From Circinella umbellata (lineage: Eukaryota > Mucoromycota > Mucoromycetes > Mucorales > Lichtheimiaceae), in NCBI GenBank assembly GCA_025093555.1, contig JAIWNF010000007.1, forward strand, positions 682,001 through 746,000: a stretch of DNA of 64,000 nt, given 5' to 3'. Under the pieces are notes generated by a model that was not told where the DNA came from, did no database searches, and saw only the letters and a program-made list of their open reading frames with translations. The position numbers and the translations under genes are program-made. Shown here in pieces: positions 26,125 through 38,149 of this stretch (the stretch's first letter is position 1; every line of letters begins with the position of its first letter).

Positions 26125-27337
26125 TAGATTTATTATTTAGAAATAGAAAAGAGAATATTTTCATTCTCTTTTCCCTTTTAATAATTAACAAATAATTGTG
26201 TGAAAAAAAGATAGAATAGTGGGGAGGGGAGGGATTAAACGTTCTTTACTATTAAGTTGGGAAACTGAAGTTTATTGTTGTGAGACTTTTAAAAAAAAGG
26301 GTGGGAAAATGATATAAAAGCTGTCAACTCAACTAACTTATTTACGTAATAGTCAGAGAAAAATGCTCATATGCTCCAACAAACAATAAAAAAAAATTAC
26401 CAAGCCCGCGGGGGTTCTGCTTAATTCTGTCATCAGCTGCTTTTTCTTAAACACAGATTGGAACATAACAAAGAAACGGCTACTTGACCGGATCCAACCG
26501 ATGTCGGTAAAAATTTGATTGGCTAAAACGTTGTAGAGTCATAGACAGAATTTCTCACGGTACTTGAAGAGAAAATAGAACGGAGTATTTCTTATCCAAT
26601 CATATTAAAAGAGCTTATCTTACAGGCTGTTATCTTACTACCATCTTTGGCCAATACCGGCTGAAAGATGATCTTTTTTATTCTATTATTATGTCGGAAC
26701 CAGTCGATCGAAAATGAAAAATGTATGAAGGAAAATTAAAATGCAATAATCAAACTGTATTATATATCTATATAATTGGTAACTGAGATATATATATTTT
26801 TATAGTTAATTAGTATTACTATTATATAGTTCATCCGTTCTTTTTCGTCATTTACTTATTAAAGAAAAGAAAACTAATTTAGTTTCCGGAACGAGAAAAA
26901 AATAAAGTGCGTGTGGGGAGGGGAAGTGATAGAGTAAATAATTTCAATAATAAAAATAATTAACAATAAAAGATAATAACTAGATTTGTGCTCGTGTTGT
27001 GCAATGACCAAGTGTGATGTTTTTTTTTGTATTATATGTTCCACCCTCCTGGCCCTGGGAAAAGTTATGGGATGGATATGCACTACACGTGATAAGATGA
27101 TACTGGGATCTTATCAGCAACCAATAAATGCAAAATAAAATTGTACAAGCGCTGAATTGGGTGTGTGTTGATTTGAACCCACCCCTTACTTCTTTTTATT
27201 TCTCCCCCTTCTTTTCTTTCTTTCCCACCCTCTCTTCTTGCTTTAACACTCCTCTTTTCTTCTTCTTATTTTCATCATTTTTCTTTCTTTTTTATTATAG
27301 TATCAAATCATCAAAACGTAACAATAACAATAACAAT
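26125..27337. promoter_or_regulatory. Promoter region of the CSL gene
   Basis: About 1.2 kb without a gene. It has an AT block at 26750-26840, a GTGGGGAGGGG stretch near 26911 that recurs in related form at 26220, and a long T/C-rich leader from ~27180 to 27300. An in-frame open stretch from 27128 is leader-like (Phe-rich) and was not taken as coding. Confidence 0.4.
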
Positions 27338-29482
27338 ATGGAACAGCATTCTCATATAATATCTGAGCAAGTATTTGGCTCAAGTAAAAAAATACAATTT
27401 ATAGGCATGTCACCTATGGATTCTCTTTTGAGTGCGGTTGATTGCGCTCATCGTATCCAACTACCGAATCCTCAGCAACACCAACAACAACAATCACAAC
27501 GAGGTTATCGTCATCATAAAGATCGTCATCATCATCATCAACAACCAAGAATGTCTATTGAATCATTATTAGATTCAAATGATTATGAAACTGAAAAACG
27601 ACGATGGCCCGATGATAATAACGAGACAGAACGAGTAACAAAAATTCGTCGTTGTTCACCACCTTCTTCTTCACCAGCTCCACGTATGACAACCATGACT
27701 TGTTTACATGCAGCAGTGGCTCAAAAATCATATGGTTCCGAAAAACGATTCTTATGTCCTCCACCGATTGTATCCATTAATAATAACGAAAGTCATCCTC
27801 TTGTTTCCATGGCAGTTGTATGTGAAAACGGCGATCGCTTTTTGGAACAAAAAATCTTGTTGGACGAAGAAAGCCGCGGTAGCTTCAAATATCTTCACGT
27901 CACTGGTACCGCAAAAGCAAAACAGTTTTATCTCCGAGTCAGCTTGAGCCAAAGCAATAACAATAATAGTAATAACACCAGTAATAGTAGTAGTGGCAGT
28001 AGTACAACGGGTGGAATCAGCAGTAAAGATAGTGTCACATCTTCTTCTACTTCACCTTCTATTTCACCAGCATCACTACAGCCTTATGTTACATTTTTTT
28101 CTAATCCAATCTCTATTATTTCTAAACCATCTAAAAAGACATCAAAAGCTCGCAATGTATCAAGTTGTATTACCGCCAATTCTCCTGTATCTTTATTCAA
28201 TCGTATTAACTCACAAACTGTTCGCACAAAATACATGACGACCGAAAATGGTCAACTCTGTGCAAAAAATTCCACATGGACACCTTTTGATGTCCTAGTT
28301 GTACGTCAGCCCACTACCAATTCTGTCGAAGAGGTCATGAGTCAACAACAACAACCGCAACATCATCACCATCATCATCATCAACCACCGCAGCATAAAA
28401 ACAATAGTACAAGCAGCGGTAGCAGTAATAATAATAATAATAATAATAATGGCAATGTGGCTGTGACCTACGGTTGTGAAATCGTTCTCAAAGATGCCCA
28501 CACTGGCACCACATCGCCTCCCATGATCATCCGCAAGGTGGACAAGGGCCGAATTGCTCCGAATGCTTGTGGGCCCGTGAGCCAGATGCAGAAAATCGCT
28601 TTACAACTTGTATCCGACAATGGGACACCTGTTTACCTTAGCGCAAGTGGGAAAGCAATTATGCAACCTTCATCACCCTCTCCATCTAATGTCGATGAGC
28701 AAGATGCCATGTGTAACACTTCAGCAGCCACTTGGCTTGATTTTTCACCTTCCAAAATGGTTGTTGATAAACCTGGTCAAGAACCTAGTGAACGAGTAGA
28801 TGATTATTTATGTTGGACTATTGTTGGTATTGCCAAATTTGAGTATTCATTTTACGAACCAGCATCCTTGATTCCACCACCTACAAGTCCATCAGGATCT
28901 TCACCTTCATTATCATCCTACTACAGCAACAACAACAATAATGAAATTGATCAACATCATCAACAGACGATCATTCCAAAAAGTCCACGGTCACGTAATA
29001 ATAGCTTGACAACAACAACACTCATGGTGAATCAGCCTTCACCACCGCCATCTCCACCAAGACGAATTATGCCACTTCCCATGATCACATCGATTGAGTA
29101 TAATACATCCATGCATCGTTTGGATCTTATTGGTCAGCATTTAGTTCAAGCAACAGTGAATCGATTATTTGAGTTTTGTCTTGGCTCACAAGGTCCACTT
29201 CAAGTACAACAAATTAATGAAGATGGTGCTTCTGGTATGCAGTTATTAATTGATTTACCACCTACACAAGATTTATTAGTTGCCAATCATGATGTATTGA
29301 TCAGTCGAAAAGATGGTTCACGGTATTTGGAGTTACCGTTGGTTCTTAAACGTCATGATGGTACTGTTTATACAACTGGAAGAGGTCTTGCTTGTGATGT
29401 TTTACCTAATGGTGATACAAGCCATTGGTCTGTTGTTTTAATCTCTCCAACTACTATGAATTCTCCTACTACTACTTCATAA
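27338..29482 (+). CDS. CSL (RBP-J/Su(H)/Lag-1-type) transcription factor
   Basis: A single exon encodes 714 aa. CSL proteins bind GTG(G/A)GAA-type DNA. In fungi there is no Notch, and they act as activators or repressors (fission yeast Cbf11/Cbf12). The key evidence is CLHAAVAQKSYGSEKRFLCP, matching the Rel-homology DNA-binding block of CSL. It is followed by FKYLHVTGTAKAKQFYLRV and, past a Ser/Asn insert, SKKTSKARN and SLFNRINSQTVRTKYM. The beta-trefoil region includes CEIVLKD and MIIRKVDKGRIAP, then QMQKIALQL, with a WTIVGIAKFEYSFYEP segment before the C-terminal Rel/IPT part. Large low-complexity inserts (poly-Asn, poly-His, Gln) interrupt the domains. The start at 27338 was chosen over the upstream Phe-rich frame. 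Confidence 0.95.
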   Translation: MEQHSHIISEQVFGSSKKIQFIGMSPMDSLLSAVDCAHRIQLPNPQQHQQQQSQRGYRHHKDRHHHHQQPRMSIESLLDSNDYETEKRRWPDDNNETERVTKIRRCSPPSSSPAPRMTTMTCLHAAVAQKSYGSEKRFLCPPPIVSINNNESHPLVSMAVVCENGDRFLEQKILLDEESRGSFKYLHVTGTAKAKQFYLRVSLSQSNNNNSNNTSNSSSGSSTTGGISSKDSVTSSSTSPSISPASLQPYVTFFSNPISIISKPSKKTSKARNVSSCITANSPVSLFNRINSQTVRTKYMTTENGQLCAKNSTWTPFDVLVVRQPTTNSVEEVMSQQQQPQHHHHHHHQPPQHKNNSTSSGSSNNNNNNNNGNVAVTYGCEIVLKDAHTGTTSPPMIIRKVDKGRIAPNACGPVSQMQKIALQLVSDNGTPVYLSASGKAIMQPSSPSPSNVDEQDAMCNTSAATWLDFSPSKMVVDKPGQEPSERVDDYLCWTIVGIAKFEYSFYEPASLIPPPTSPSGSSPSLSSYYSNNNNNEIDQHHQQTIIPKSPRSRNNSLTTTTLMVNQPSPPPSPPRRIMPLPMITSIEYNTSMHRLDLIGQHLVQATVNRLFEFCLGSQGPLQVQQINEDGASGMQLLIDLPPTQDLLVANHDVLISRKDGSRYLELPLVLKRHDGTVYTTGRGLACDVLPNGDTSHWSVVLISPTTMNSPTTTS

Positions 29483-30551
29483 TAACAAGTGCCAACCATT
29501 CTTTCCACCATCGTATTCCCCCACACCATTGAAAAACACACAAACACACATTTCCTCCGTCCTTTTTGTTATAAAATGCATATTCCTTTCTTTGTAAATT
29601 TGTCAACTCGTTCTCCATTTTCTTTTACCAACTTTTCTATGTCACCCTTTTAGTATTATTTTCTTTTCTTGATAATTTGTATATATGTTTTTATTCTTAG
29701 TTTATAATAACAATTTGTTTATATATATACCATATAACACAAATCAAATACCATTATTATGTAACATTTTTTATGACCTGATGATATTTCTTAATAATAA
29801 TAATAATAATAATAATCTTTGCAAAAAAAAAAAAAAAATTTTTGGGTAAACCTGGTTTTCTGTTTGTATTTTTTTTTCATTATTTTCACACGGCTGTTTC
29901 TGTTTTAAATTAGATTACTTGTTTATCATTATCATATACATGCATATTTGCAAATAAAAAAAAAAGGTAAGTATACACATTTTTTCTACATCATATAAAC
30001 AATGTTGCAGATTTCTTTAAAATAAATATATCGATTGTGTGTGAAAAAAAAAGGAGATCGTACGTTTTCTATTGACACGACATTCTTTTTTCTTAAATGA
30101 CAACACATGATTTATGCATTTGTTGTATCGTTCTTGGAATTTAAATTCTATATATATATATAAAATAATGATGTTAATGACAAGGGAATTAAATAGATCT
30201 CGCACGGTTGCTCATCGATTTCATCAAATTTACTCAAATAGACAAGCTCACATGAAAAAGTGACGTCAAGGTTGTAATATAAGCAAGAAAGCACTTGACA
30301 GACAATAACTTAGAATTGTATTTTAGAAACTTGTACCCAGTGAGCATGTGCTTCGTACTTTGTCGGTAACGCTAGATATAGTATTCCCAAACTATTACTA
30401 TTTATATAGAATAATGATGATATGTGATGAAACATCAAGAAGTAATAATAAGTAGTTCCAAAATAGCACACTAACGGATTGAGCAAAATGAAAAAAAAAA
30501 CTTCGTTTTATTATATCGTCATAAAGCGTCAGAAACCATAATACATAGTGC

Positions 30552-30606
<55 letters not shown>

Positions 30607-30658
30607 GGGGGGGGGAGAGAACGAATAACATATTATGTATATATTATGTATTTTGCTC
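29483..30658. other. Convergent intergenic region, about 1.2 kb
   Basis: This lies between the CSL stop and the aldo/keto reductase stop. It contains an (AAT)n run near 29793, a poly-A run at 29824 and the compound microsatellite at 30551-30621. No gene is visible. Confidence 0.4.
30551..30621. repeat. Compound microsatellite (AT)n(GT)n(GA)n with G run
   Basis: AT units pass into GT units, then GA units and a run of G. The element lies 40 bases past the aldo/keto reductase stop, probably in its 3' UTR. Confidence 0.95.
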
Positions 30659-32004
30659 TTAGAAGTATCTATCACCAGCAATTGTAGCAGAATCAACAAT
30701 ATCTCGCATTTCCGTTAACTCTTCATCTGAAAGTTGAATTTGACCACCTTTGATGTTTTGTTCCAAATAATTAATTCGTTTTGTCCCTGGAATTACGAAA
30801 AAATCATTTCCTTGTGCTAATACCCAAGCAAGAATAAATTCAGGTGTTGTAATCCCTTTTTTTTCTGCCAATACTTCAATTTTGTTCACAAATTCCATGT
30901 TCTTTGCAAAGTTTTCGTTAGAAAAACGTGGGAAATGGTTACTTCGAATATCACCTTGTCCATTAAAATCTTCACGTTTCTTGTACGCACCAGTGAGGAA
31001 TCCACGGCCCAAAGGAGAGCTAAATAGTAAAATGAATAGATAATGGGAATTCAAAATAGTACCATTATTATTACCCATCGATCTATTCATATTGCAATAT
31101 TATGATGTGTTCATTAAAGAACCAAAATAAAATAAAAATAGGCAGATACTTTACTAGGCTACAATTGAAATACCTAACTCTCTCGTGGCTTCAAGAATTC
31201 CATCCGTTTCAATATCCAATGTCCAAGGAGAGTATTCAATTTGATAGGCTGTAATTGGGTGGACCTTGTGTGCACGACGAAGGGTTTCAACATCACATTC
31301 TGATAAGCCAATATATTTGACTTTGCCTTCTTTCACTAATTCTGCCAATGCTTTGACAGTATCTTCGATTGGACTGATAGTTATAATAATAATAATTATA
31401 ATAATGAACATGCAGAAAATTTTATTATAAAAGTCATTTTTAACAAATAGTAATCATTACTGTGCAGTTGGTTATATTTTCTGTCGTGAAAGACTTACGT
31501 GTTAGGATCAGGACGGTGTTGGTAGTACAAATCAATAGATTCAACACCCAAACGCTCAAGACTGGCTTCACATGATTTACGAACATATTCTGGTGTACCC
31601 GATACGCCCGTAAATGCACCTGTTTTTTGATTACGCAAAACGCCAAACTTGGTACATAAAAAGACCTTTTCACGACTATCTTTATTTTGTGCAAAAAATT
31701 TTCCAAGCAATCGTTCGTTTTCACCAAGACCATACATATCAGACGTGTCCCAAACGTTACAACCAAGTTCCAATGCACGTTTCAAGACGGACAAGCTGGT
31801 TTCTTCATCAGTGTCGTTACCGTAAAAATCACTCATACTATAATATATAAGAAGTATCATAGAGTAAACAAAGATGTTAATAAATGTGCCGTACTTATTT
31901 ACGCATTCAAGCTTGTTTATTACATACCCCATACACCCAAGGCCAAGTGGATTGAGTTGAATACCAGTATTCTTTCCAAGTTCGCGTTTTTCAATCATAG
32001 TCAT
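30659..32004 (-). CDS. Aldo/keto reductase (AKR13-like)
   Basis: A cytosolic NADPH-dependent reductase of the aldo/keto reductase superfamily, of about 330 aa in four or more exons (start 32004, stop 30659-30661). The TIM-barrel motifs read [77 protein letters not shown] and IPGTKR. The catalytic tetrad is visible: Asp and Tyr in DTSDMYG, Lys in CTKFG, His in YYQHR. The YYQHR and GRGFLTG pattern is that of AKR13/YakC-like enzymes found in fungi and plants. The physiological substrate is unknown. Exon joins at GCMG-MSDFYG and IVAY-SPLGRG keep the frame. Confidence 0.93.
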
Positions 32005-34998
32005 TTACTATTTTAATTGCTGTAAAATAATATATAGTAACAAATTATTATATTCGTTTGTTTATATAGTAGATTTGTTGTTTAATTAAGGAAAACCACT
32101 TACGTACTCTCTTTTTACGTTTTAAGTATACATTCGATGGAAGTTTTTATTTTTGATGCTTCTACGCATTAATTTACCAAATAAAAATACGTATCCAATC
32201 AATTTCTTCTTTTGGCATAGTTACGGACGGAAATTTGCAAAAAAAAAAAATTAACCATTAGTAAGAAAAAACCTGCTAACAGCAGAGAAGGATTGTCAAA
32301 GTGGATGGTATATTGAACTTTGGAGAAATGATATACGTATGAAAAAACTTAATATGAAATTATCCAAGCTGTTTTTAAACAACCCATACGCTACTATAGA
32401 CAAGACGTCTTCAATAGGTTTTTAGCTTACTCAGCTGGTACGTATTAAAACAGGTGCTGGTTGCCAAACTATAATTTGTACACTGATTACCCATGTCTCA
32501 AGAATATTGTGGTTGTTGTATATGCTGATGACCAAGTTGATTTTCTAAAGAATACAAAACCTGTCACTATCATCACTATTTTTTTTTTCAAACAGCACGC
32601 TATCAAACATTTATACATTCATCTACTACTTGATCTTACACTACAACAAATACTCGACCTACTATCACATATTTAACAAGTTACCTAAATCTAACCAAAA
32701 TTACAATGATACATCAATATTGTCACATGAGTATGACAAACTATTTGTATTCTATTATTTAAACAACTCGAAGCATGTCAACAGCCATATTACAACTCAG
32801 GCCCTAAAAGAGCACTGTTAAAATGAATTAATCCCGGTCCTTATGACTATAGAAAAGCATACAACCCTTCCTTTTTTTTTATTATTATTACTCCTAATTT
32901 TCATTTAGCTAGATAATATCTAATTTATTAATTATTCCAAACAAGTATAGTGTATAACAATTAATATTATTTTGAAACATACGATCCGCTCTATATTACC
33001 CCCCAATTCTTCCTTTCAGATAAGACAGGGGCGAAAGAAACTCATTCAAGTATATATTATATTAAGTTGATCTTTTTTTTTTCAAAAATTCTACGTAAAC
33101 CCAAGAAAAACTTATATTACACAGCTCTTATTACTTTCAAGTGTACATTACATAGCAACAACTTGTTCTTTTTTTTCCAAAGTATTTATTACGTATATGG
33201 TTTAAACAGGAACTTTTCATTTATTTATTCTATACTAATGCATCTTTGTACTATGGACCATGCTCTTGCTCGGTTAGGAAGGGTTTATAGTACGTATGTA
33301 CTGAATACAAATCCAGAGAACACAGGTGTAAGAGTCAAATGATAAAATAAATTAATTTTTTTCGAGTTATGTAGTGCCTTCTAAAATACTCTTGAATTTA
33401 GAGAAGAAGAGGGTGGTAAACTAGAATGTAGAGTATAGCACATACAGCATAATAGAAACAGTACAGCACGATATAATAATGAACTTGAATTTTGAGTTCA
33501 CGGGGGCTGAATGCCCAGAATCTATACAGTTTTGTCGCTATAAACTATACTCGGAAAAGCAAGACTTTAGAAATGGTGTATACCCTGTTTTTGATGCACG
33601 AGGTACACAATGCGATGAAGAAGACACCCCAATAATAAATCTGTGGCAAAAAGTTGAATGTAAGATAATTTGAGTGTTCAACTATCCCCATAATATAAAT
33701 TAATTTTTCAGCTGTATGATAGCATTAGTAATTCTATCATCAAATAAATATAAGTGGTAATAACATTACGTTTCAACATCGCTCTTCCTTTGTATTCTAT
33801 AAATTAATATGGTAATAAAATGACGTACGCATGTACTTCTAGATGTGTGACAAAGTATTTCCAAAATTGAACAAAATTCATTACGAATGTTTATTTGTAT
33901 ATTTTTTTTATGGCTGTCAAAATAGAACGCCTTGCTTGTATGGATGTGTATACGAACACAAAGTACAGTTTATTATTATTCAGCAATAAGAAAACTAAAC
34001 TATTCATACATCAATTTTGCATACAGTAAGAGTAAATTCAATTTATGACATGTAATAAATGTGAACAATAATATGCAAGAATTGCAACAAGTAATAATTA
34101 AACGAGACGGATATAAGCAAGTAATTTTTGCCAGGCCAGTGGAAATATATTTTAAATTTACAGTATTGTTTTTTCTTTTCCTTTTGACCGAAATTAAATT
34201 ACTACAAGTCGGTTCTCTCAACAAGTAGTAGTGCATATTCACTTTTTTAAGATAAAGTACGTAATGCATAGAGTATACCATAGGTATTAGATGATAGTAA
34301 TGCTAACTCTTCTACTTTATACTTTTATGTGGAGAATTACATTATTGACGAGTCGGTAGATAGCTTTGTAACTAAAAAAAAAAACTCAAGTATATAATTC
34401 ATAATGGATTGCTTTTGTTTTATTAAGGAATATTTTGTTTATATAACTTATATTTTTATTCAATATTTTCTTTGGTTACATATACAGCTTAAAAGTAGCA
34501 ACTCTTCCGTATAATAAAGAAGTATATGTGCAGAGTTTTGAATATAGATATAATATAAGTGTATGTACATATAGTGACAATATAAGCCATATCTTACAGG
34601 TCATTATAAGAGAAAATGAGTAAATGCTTGCCCAGGTTTATTATATATTATATACGTACGCAGTGAACATAAGATAAAATTTTATATTTCTTTAAGTATA
34701 TTTTAGGGATACAACAAAGCATTAGATTTATAAATACAAAGTTTTGTGACATCTTTTAATTCATAATTTTGTCAGTAAAATCAGTTACTTTATATTATGG
34801 TATTCAATGTTATTATCGACATAAAAATCACCATACAGTGTATGTATTTAAACTATAAAAATGGTAAAAAATAAACCTATTGGGTGACTTGTATTTCAAT
34901 TGGCGCAATGAGAGAGAACTTTGATTTACGACAAACTCTCTCTCCCTTTTCTTATTTCTCTCTACACCGACAGTGGTCTTTATACATTTCTAACAAAA
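32005..34998. other. Gene-poor interval of about 3 kb
   Basis: This is the longest stretch without a supportable gene. All open frames are short and AT-biased. The best of them (33479-33673, 64 codons, starting MNLNFEFTGAECPE) has a mixed residue composition and could be a gene relic or single exon, but nothing joins it. The last ~100 bases have a CTCTCTC-type leader for TAF10. Confidence 0.4.
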
Positions 34999-36081
34999 AT
35001 GGCAGATAATAGTAATAGTAATAATAATAATAACAATAACAGTCAAACACCTCGTGGAGCTTCACCTGCCACTAATTCTTTGACACCCATGGAACTTGAC
35101 GTTAATGCTGCTACTACTCCTGAACAACAACAACAATTACAAATGACACCTAGTGGATCAACTGAATTTCAAAATCCTAACCAAGTTTCTTCCATGCCTC
35201 CACCTTCTTCTACAGCAACAGCAACAGCAACAACACCAACTCTTCAACAACAACAGCAACAACCAAATTTAACGCCTTCAACAACAGGTAATGCTACTCC
35301 TTCAGCTCCCATAACGACAACGAATCCAACTCCTATGGTAGGCGTTACATCATCGTCGTCGTCTACACCTTCTGTTAATGCTCCTGTTCCTGCTGCATCT
35401 TCTTCTGTAGGACCTGTACCCCAACAACAACAACAACAACAACAAGAACCACAGCAACTATCACAACAACCAACATCGGGACCTTCTACAACTGCTGCTG
35501 TGGAGAATGACTTAAATAAACGCGAGAAAACATTGGCTGAATTTTTAGCTATGATGGATAATTATACTCCCATTGTAAGTTATAAAAAAAATGGGAAAGG
35601 ATATTACACGTTTTGAATATATTTTTTATTTACATGAAAATATTTAGATACCTGATGCTGTTACGGATTATTATTTGAGTCGAACTGGGTTTGATTGTGA
35701 GGATGTACGAATGTAAGTTCTATTAAAGACATATGTGATAATTAGGAACTTAATAAGTTCTATTTACTAAATTTTTTTTATGAATATGTAGAAAACGATT
35801 GTTAGCTCTGGCAACTCAAAAATTTGTAGCAGATATTGCTACTGATGCATTTCAATACTGTAAAGTGAGACAATCTGGTAATCGAAAAACTGGAAAGGTA
35901 AAATGATATATGAATATATATTATATTATAGGGAGTGAAAGTTGAAAGAGAAATAATAATGTATAAATATATATAAATATGATTATTATAGGATCGTAAG
36001 GCAGTACTTACAATGGAAGATTTATCTCAAGCATTAGCTGAATATGGTGTCAACGTCAAAAAACCTGATTACTATTCTTAA
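34999..36081 (+). CDS. taf10: Transcription initiation factor TFIID/SAGA subunit TAF10
   Basis: Four exons (34999-35574, 35648-35712, 35792-35897, 35992-36081) encode 278 aa. TAF10 is a histone-fold subunit shared by TFIID and SAGA in RNA polymerase II transcription. The first ~170 residues are a low-complexity Asn/Thr/Pro/Gln tail. The conserved domain follows: [65 protein letters not shown], then [20 protein letters not shown] and the C-terminal KKPDYYS. These blocks are diagnostic of TAF10. The start ATG was chosen after a pyrimidine-rich leader. In-frame codons upstream back to 34921 look like leader. Confidence 0.97.
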
Positions 36082-36254
36082 ATAATTACAAATCCAACCC
36101 TTTTTTTTTTTTATTAACTTGTATATAAATTTTATCCCATTTCTTTTTTATTTATCTCTATTGAAAAAAAACAAAACAAAATTACTCTTTTCTTTTATAC
36201 TACATCCGTCTCTCTGTTTATTTGTTGTTGTTTATTACTATTATTTATTATAAT

Positions 36255-37895
36255 ATGAGTCAATCATCCGGTTCCTGTACTGATGAAGATGAAGCACGTG
36301 AACTTTTAATACAAGAAAAAAGTAACCAACAAAAAAGTCAACAGCGAAGAAAAGGAAAACAACCTATTTCAAAAGATCAACAAGATATTGAATTAGCTCG
36401 TTATTTACAGAAACAAGAACAAAAATCTATCAATGATCGATTAAAAGCTGATTTAGAATTCGCTCGGCAATTACAACAACAATTAGAGCAAGAAGAAAAT
36501 AATCATAAAAATAATAATGGTGCCAGTAGCAGTAATGATTTTGCTTTTTATAAAAGGTCACCGATTGAAGTATTAGAAGGGGATCTGGCATTAGCTAGAC
36601 AATTACAACTTGAAGAAGAACAAGAATATGAAAAGAAACAAAATAGTAATAATAATAATAGAAAGTCTCATTCACCAGTAACAGCTATACCTGATCCAAG
36701 TAATGAATTGATTGATCCAACACCTGATCTTCACGAATTATTTTTGGCTTTTGATCAACAATATTTTAAAGGACAACTTGCTTCTGTTGAGGTAAACCCC
36801 TCCCCCCACCCATTTCATTAATAATAAGAAAGTATAATAATTTTAATTTTTCTTTATGATATAGGTCAAATGGTCTAAAAGAATGACATTATGGTAACTA
36901 TGTATACATATGGGAAAAATGACGAGTGAAATTTCTTATCTCAGTATATTATTTAATAGTGCAGGGATTTGTGAATATCAACCTGGAGGTTATGTTGTCA
37001 TTAAATTATCTGAACCATTATTAAAATTTCGATCTCGTGAAGATATGGTGAATACATTGCTTGTAAGTTATATTAAAAATTAAACATTTTATTTTGAAAC
37101 TGACAGGTCCTTTTATATATATATATATAAATATCGTGTTTATAGCATGAAATGATACATGCACTATTGTTTATTCAAATGAAAATAAGTGACCATGGTA
37201 CATATTATTACATCAGCGTTCGTTTAGTAAACTATTGTTTATATTTATTTAGTATACATCAAACTAACATGGTGTTATTGATTAGATGGTCATGGTCCAG
37301 AATTTCTTCAACATGCAAATCGTATCAATAAAAGTGCAAAAACAAATATTACTGTTTATCACAAGTAAGTTTTATAAATAATCTTCTACGATGATCTATA
37401 CATATTAACATTGATTTATCAGTTTTCATGATGAAGTGGAACATTATCGAACTCATGTTTGGCTATGTGATGTACGTAACTTTATTAATTATTATTATGT
37501 AATTTACGTATACTAAGTTTTGTTATTATTTTAGGGTCCATGCCGAGAAAGACCACCTTATTATGGTAAAGTGAGTCGATCCATGAATAGGTAAAGTATA
37601 TTTTTTGATGATTAACATAACAAAAAAAAAAAAAAGAACTAATGTAATAGTATACATTAGACCACCACAAAAAGCAGACACCTGGTTTCACGAACATCAA
37701 ATTACTTGTGGAGGAACATTTACCAAAATAGCTGAACCTGAGGGATTCAAAGACAAGAAAAATAAGATGAATAGTAAAAAACGTTCTATCTCAAAAATTA
37801 CAGACTTTTTTAAGGATTTTGATGAAGAAGTTAAAATAGTTGACAAAACTGATGAAGGAGTGACAACCATGATGAAAAAACCAAAACGATCATGA
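36255..37895 (+). CDS. SPRTN/Wss1-type SprT metalloprotease with ubiquitin-motif-like repeats
   Basis: A DNA-dependent metalloprotease of the SprT family, expected to cleave DNA-protein crosslinks at replication forks. Exons: 36255-36791, 36865-36893, 36960-37062, 37146-37197, 37286-37364, 37423-37471, 37535-37590 and 37661-37895. The protease core reads DLHELFLAFDQQYFKGQL, CAGICEY, and the zinc site HEMIHALLF with the third His in DGHGPEF. A zinc-ribbon-like part follows (WLCDGPC … ITCGGTF). Before the core come three related helices (DIELARYLQ, DLEFARQLQ, DLALARQLQ) resembling ubiquitin-interacting motifs. Near the C-terminus, SKITDFF resembles a degenerate PCNA-interacting box. In animal SPRTN the ubiquitin-binding module is C-terminal, so the N-terminal array is notable. 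Confidence 0.93.
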
Positions 37896-38149
37896 GATAA
37901 ACTCCGAAACAAGAAATAGATAACTTTGCATAATCTTGAGGTTGGGTTTTTCCATTTTCAAAACACACTCATGAACACACACACATAAAAAAAAAGTTCA
38001 CTTTTCCCCCGTACCCTTCCTTTCCTTTTTTTTTTTTTTTTACTTTATTTTCACTTATACCCTCAGCCTTTTTTTTTTAACTTCTTCAATAGACACATAT
38101 CCCTTTTTTTTATAACTGATTTTCTCACTATTAGTACTAGTATTCAAAA

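Noticed and set aside
27128..27337. In-frame upstream extension of the CSL protein
   Set aside because: It reads as a Phe/Ser-rich pyrimidine leader. The downstream ATG at 27338 follows an A-rich context usual for fungal starts.
33479..33673. 64-codon frame with balanced composition
   Set aside because: Protein-like but isolated. No acceptor or donor joins it to another block and no family is recognisable.
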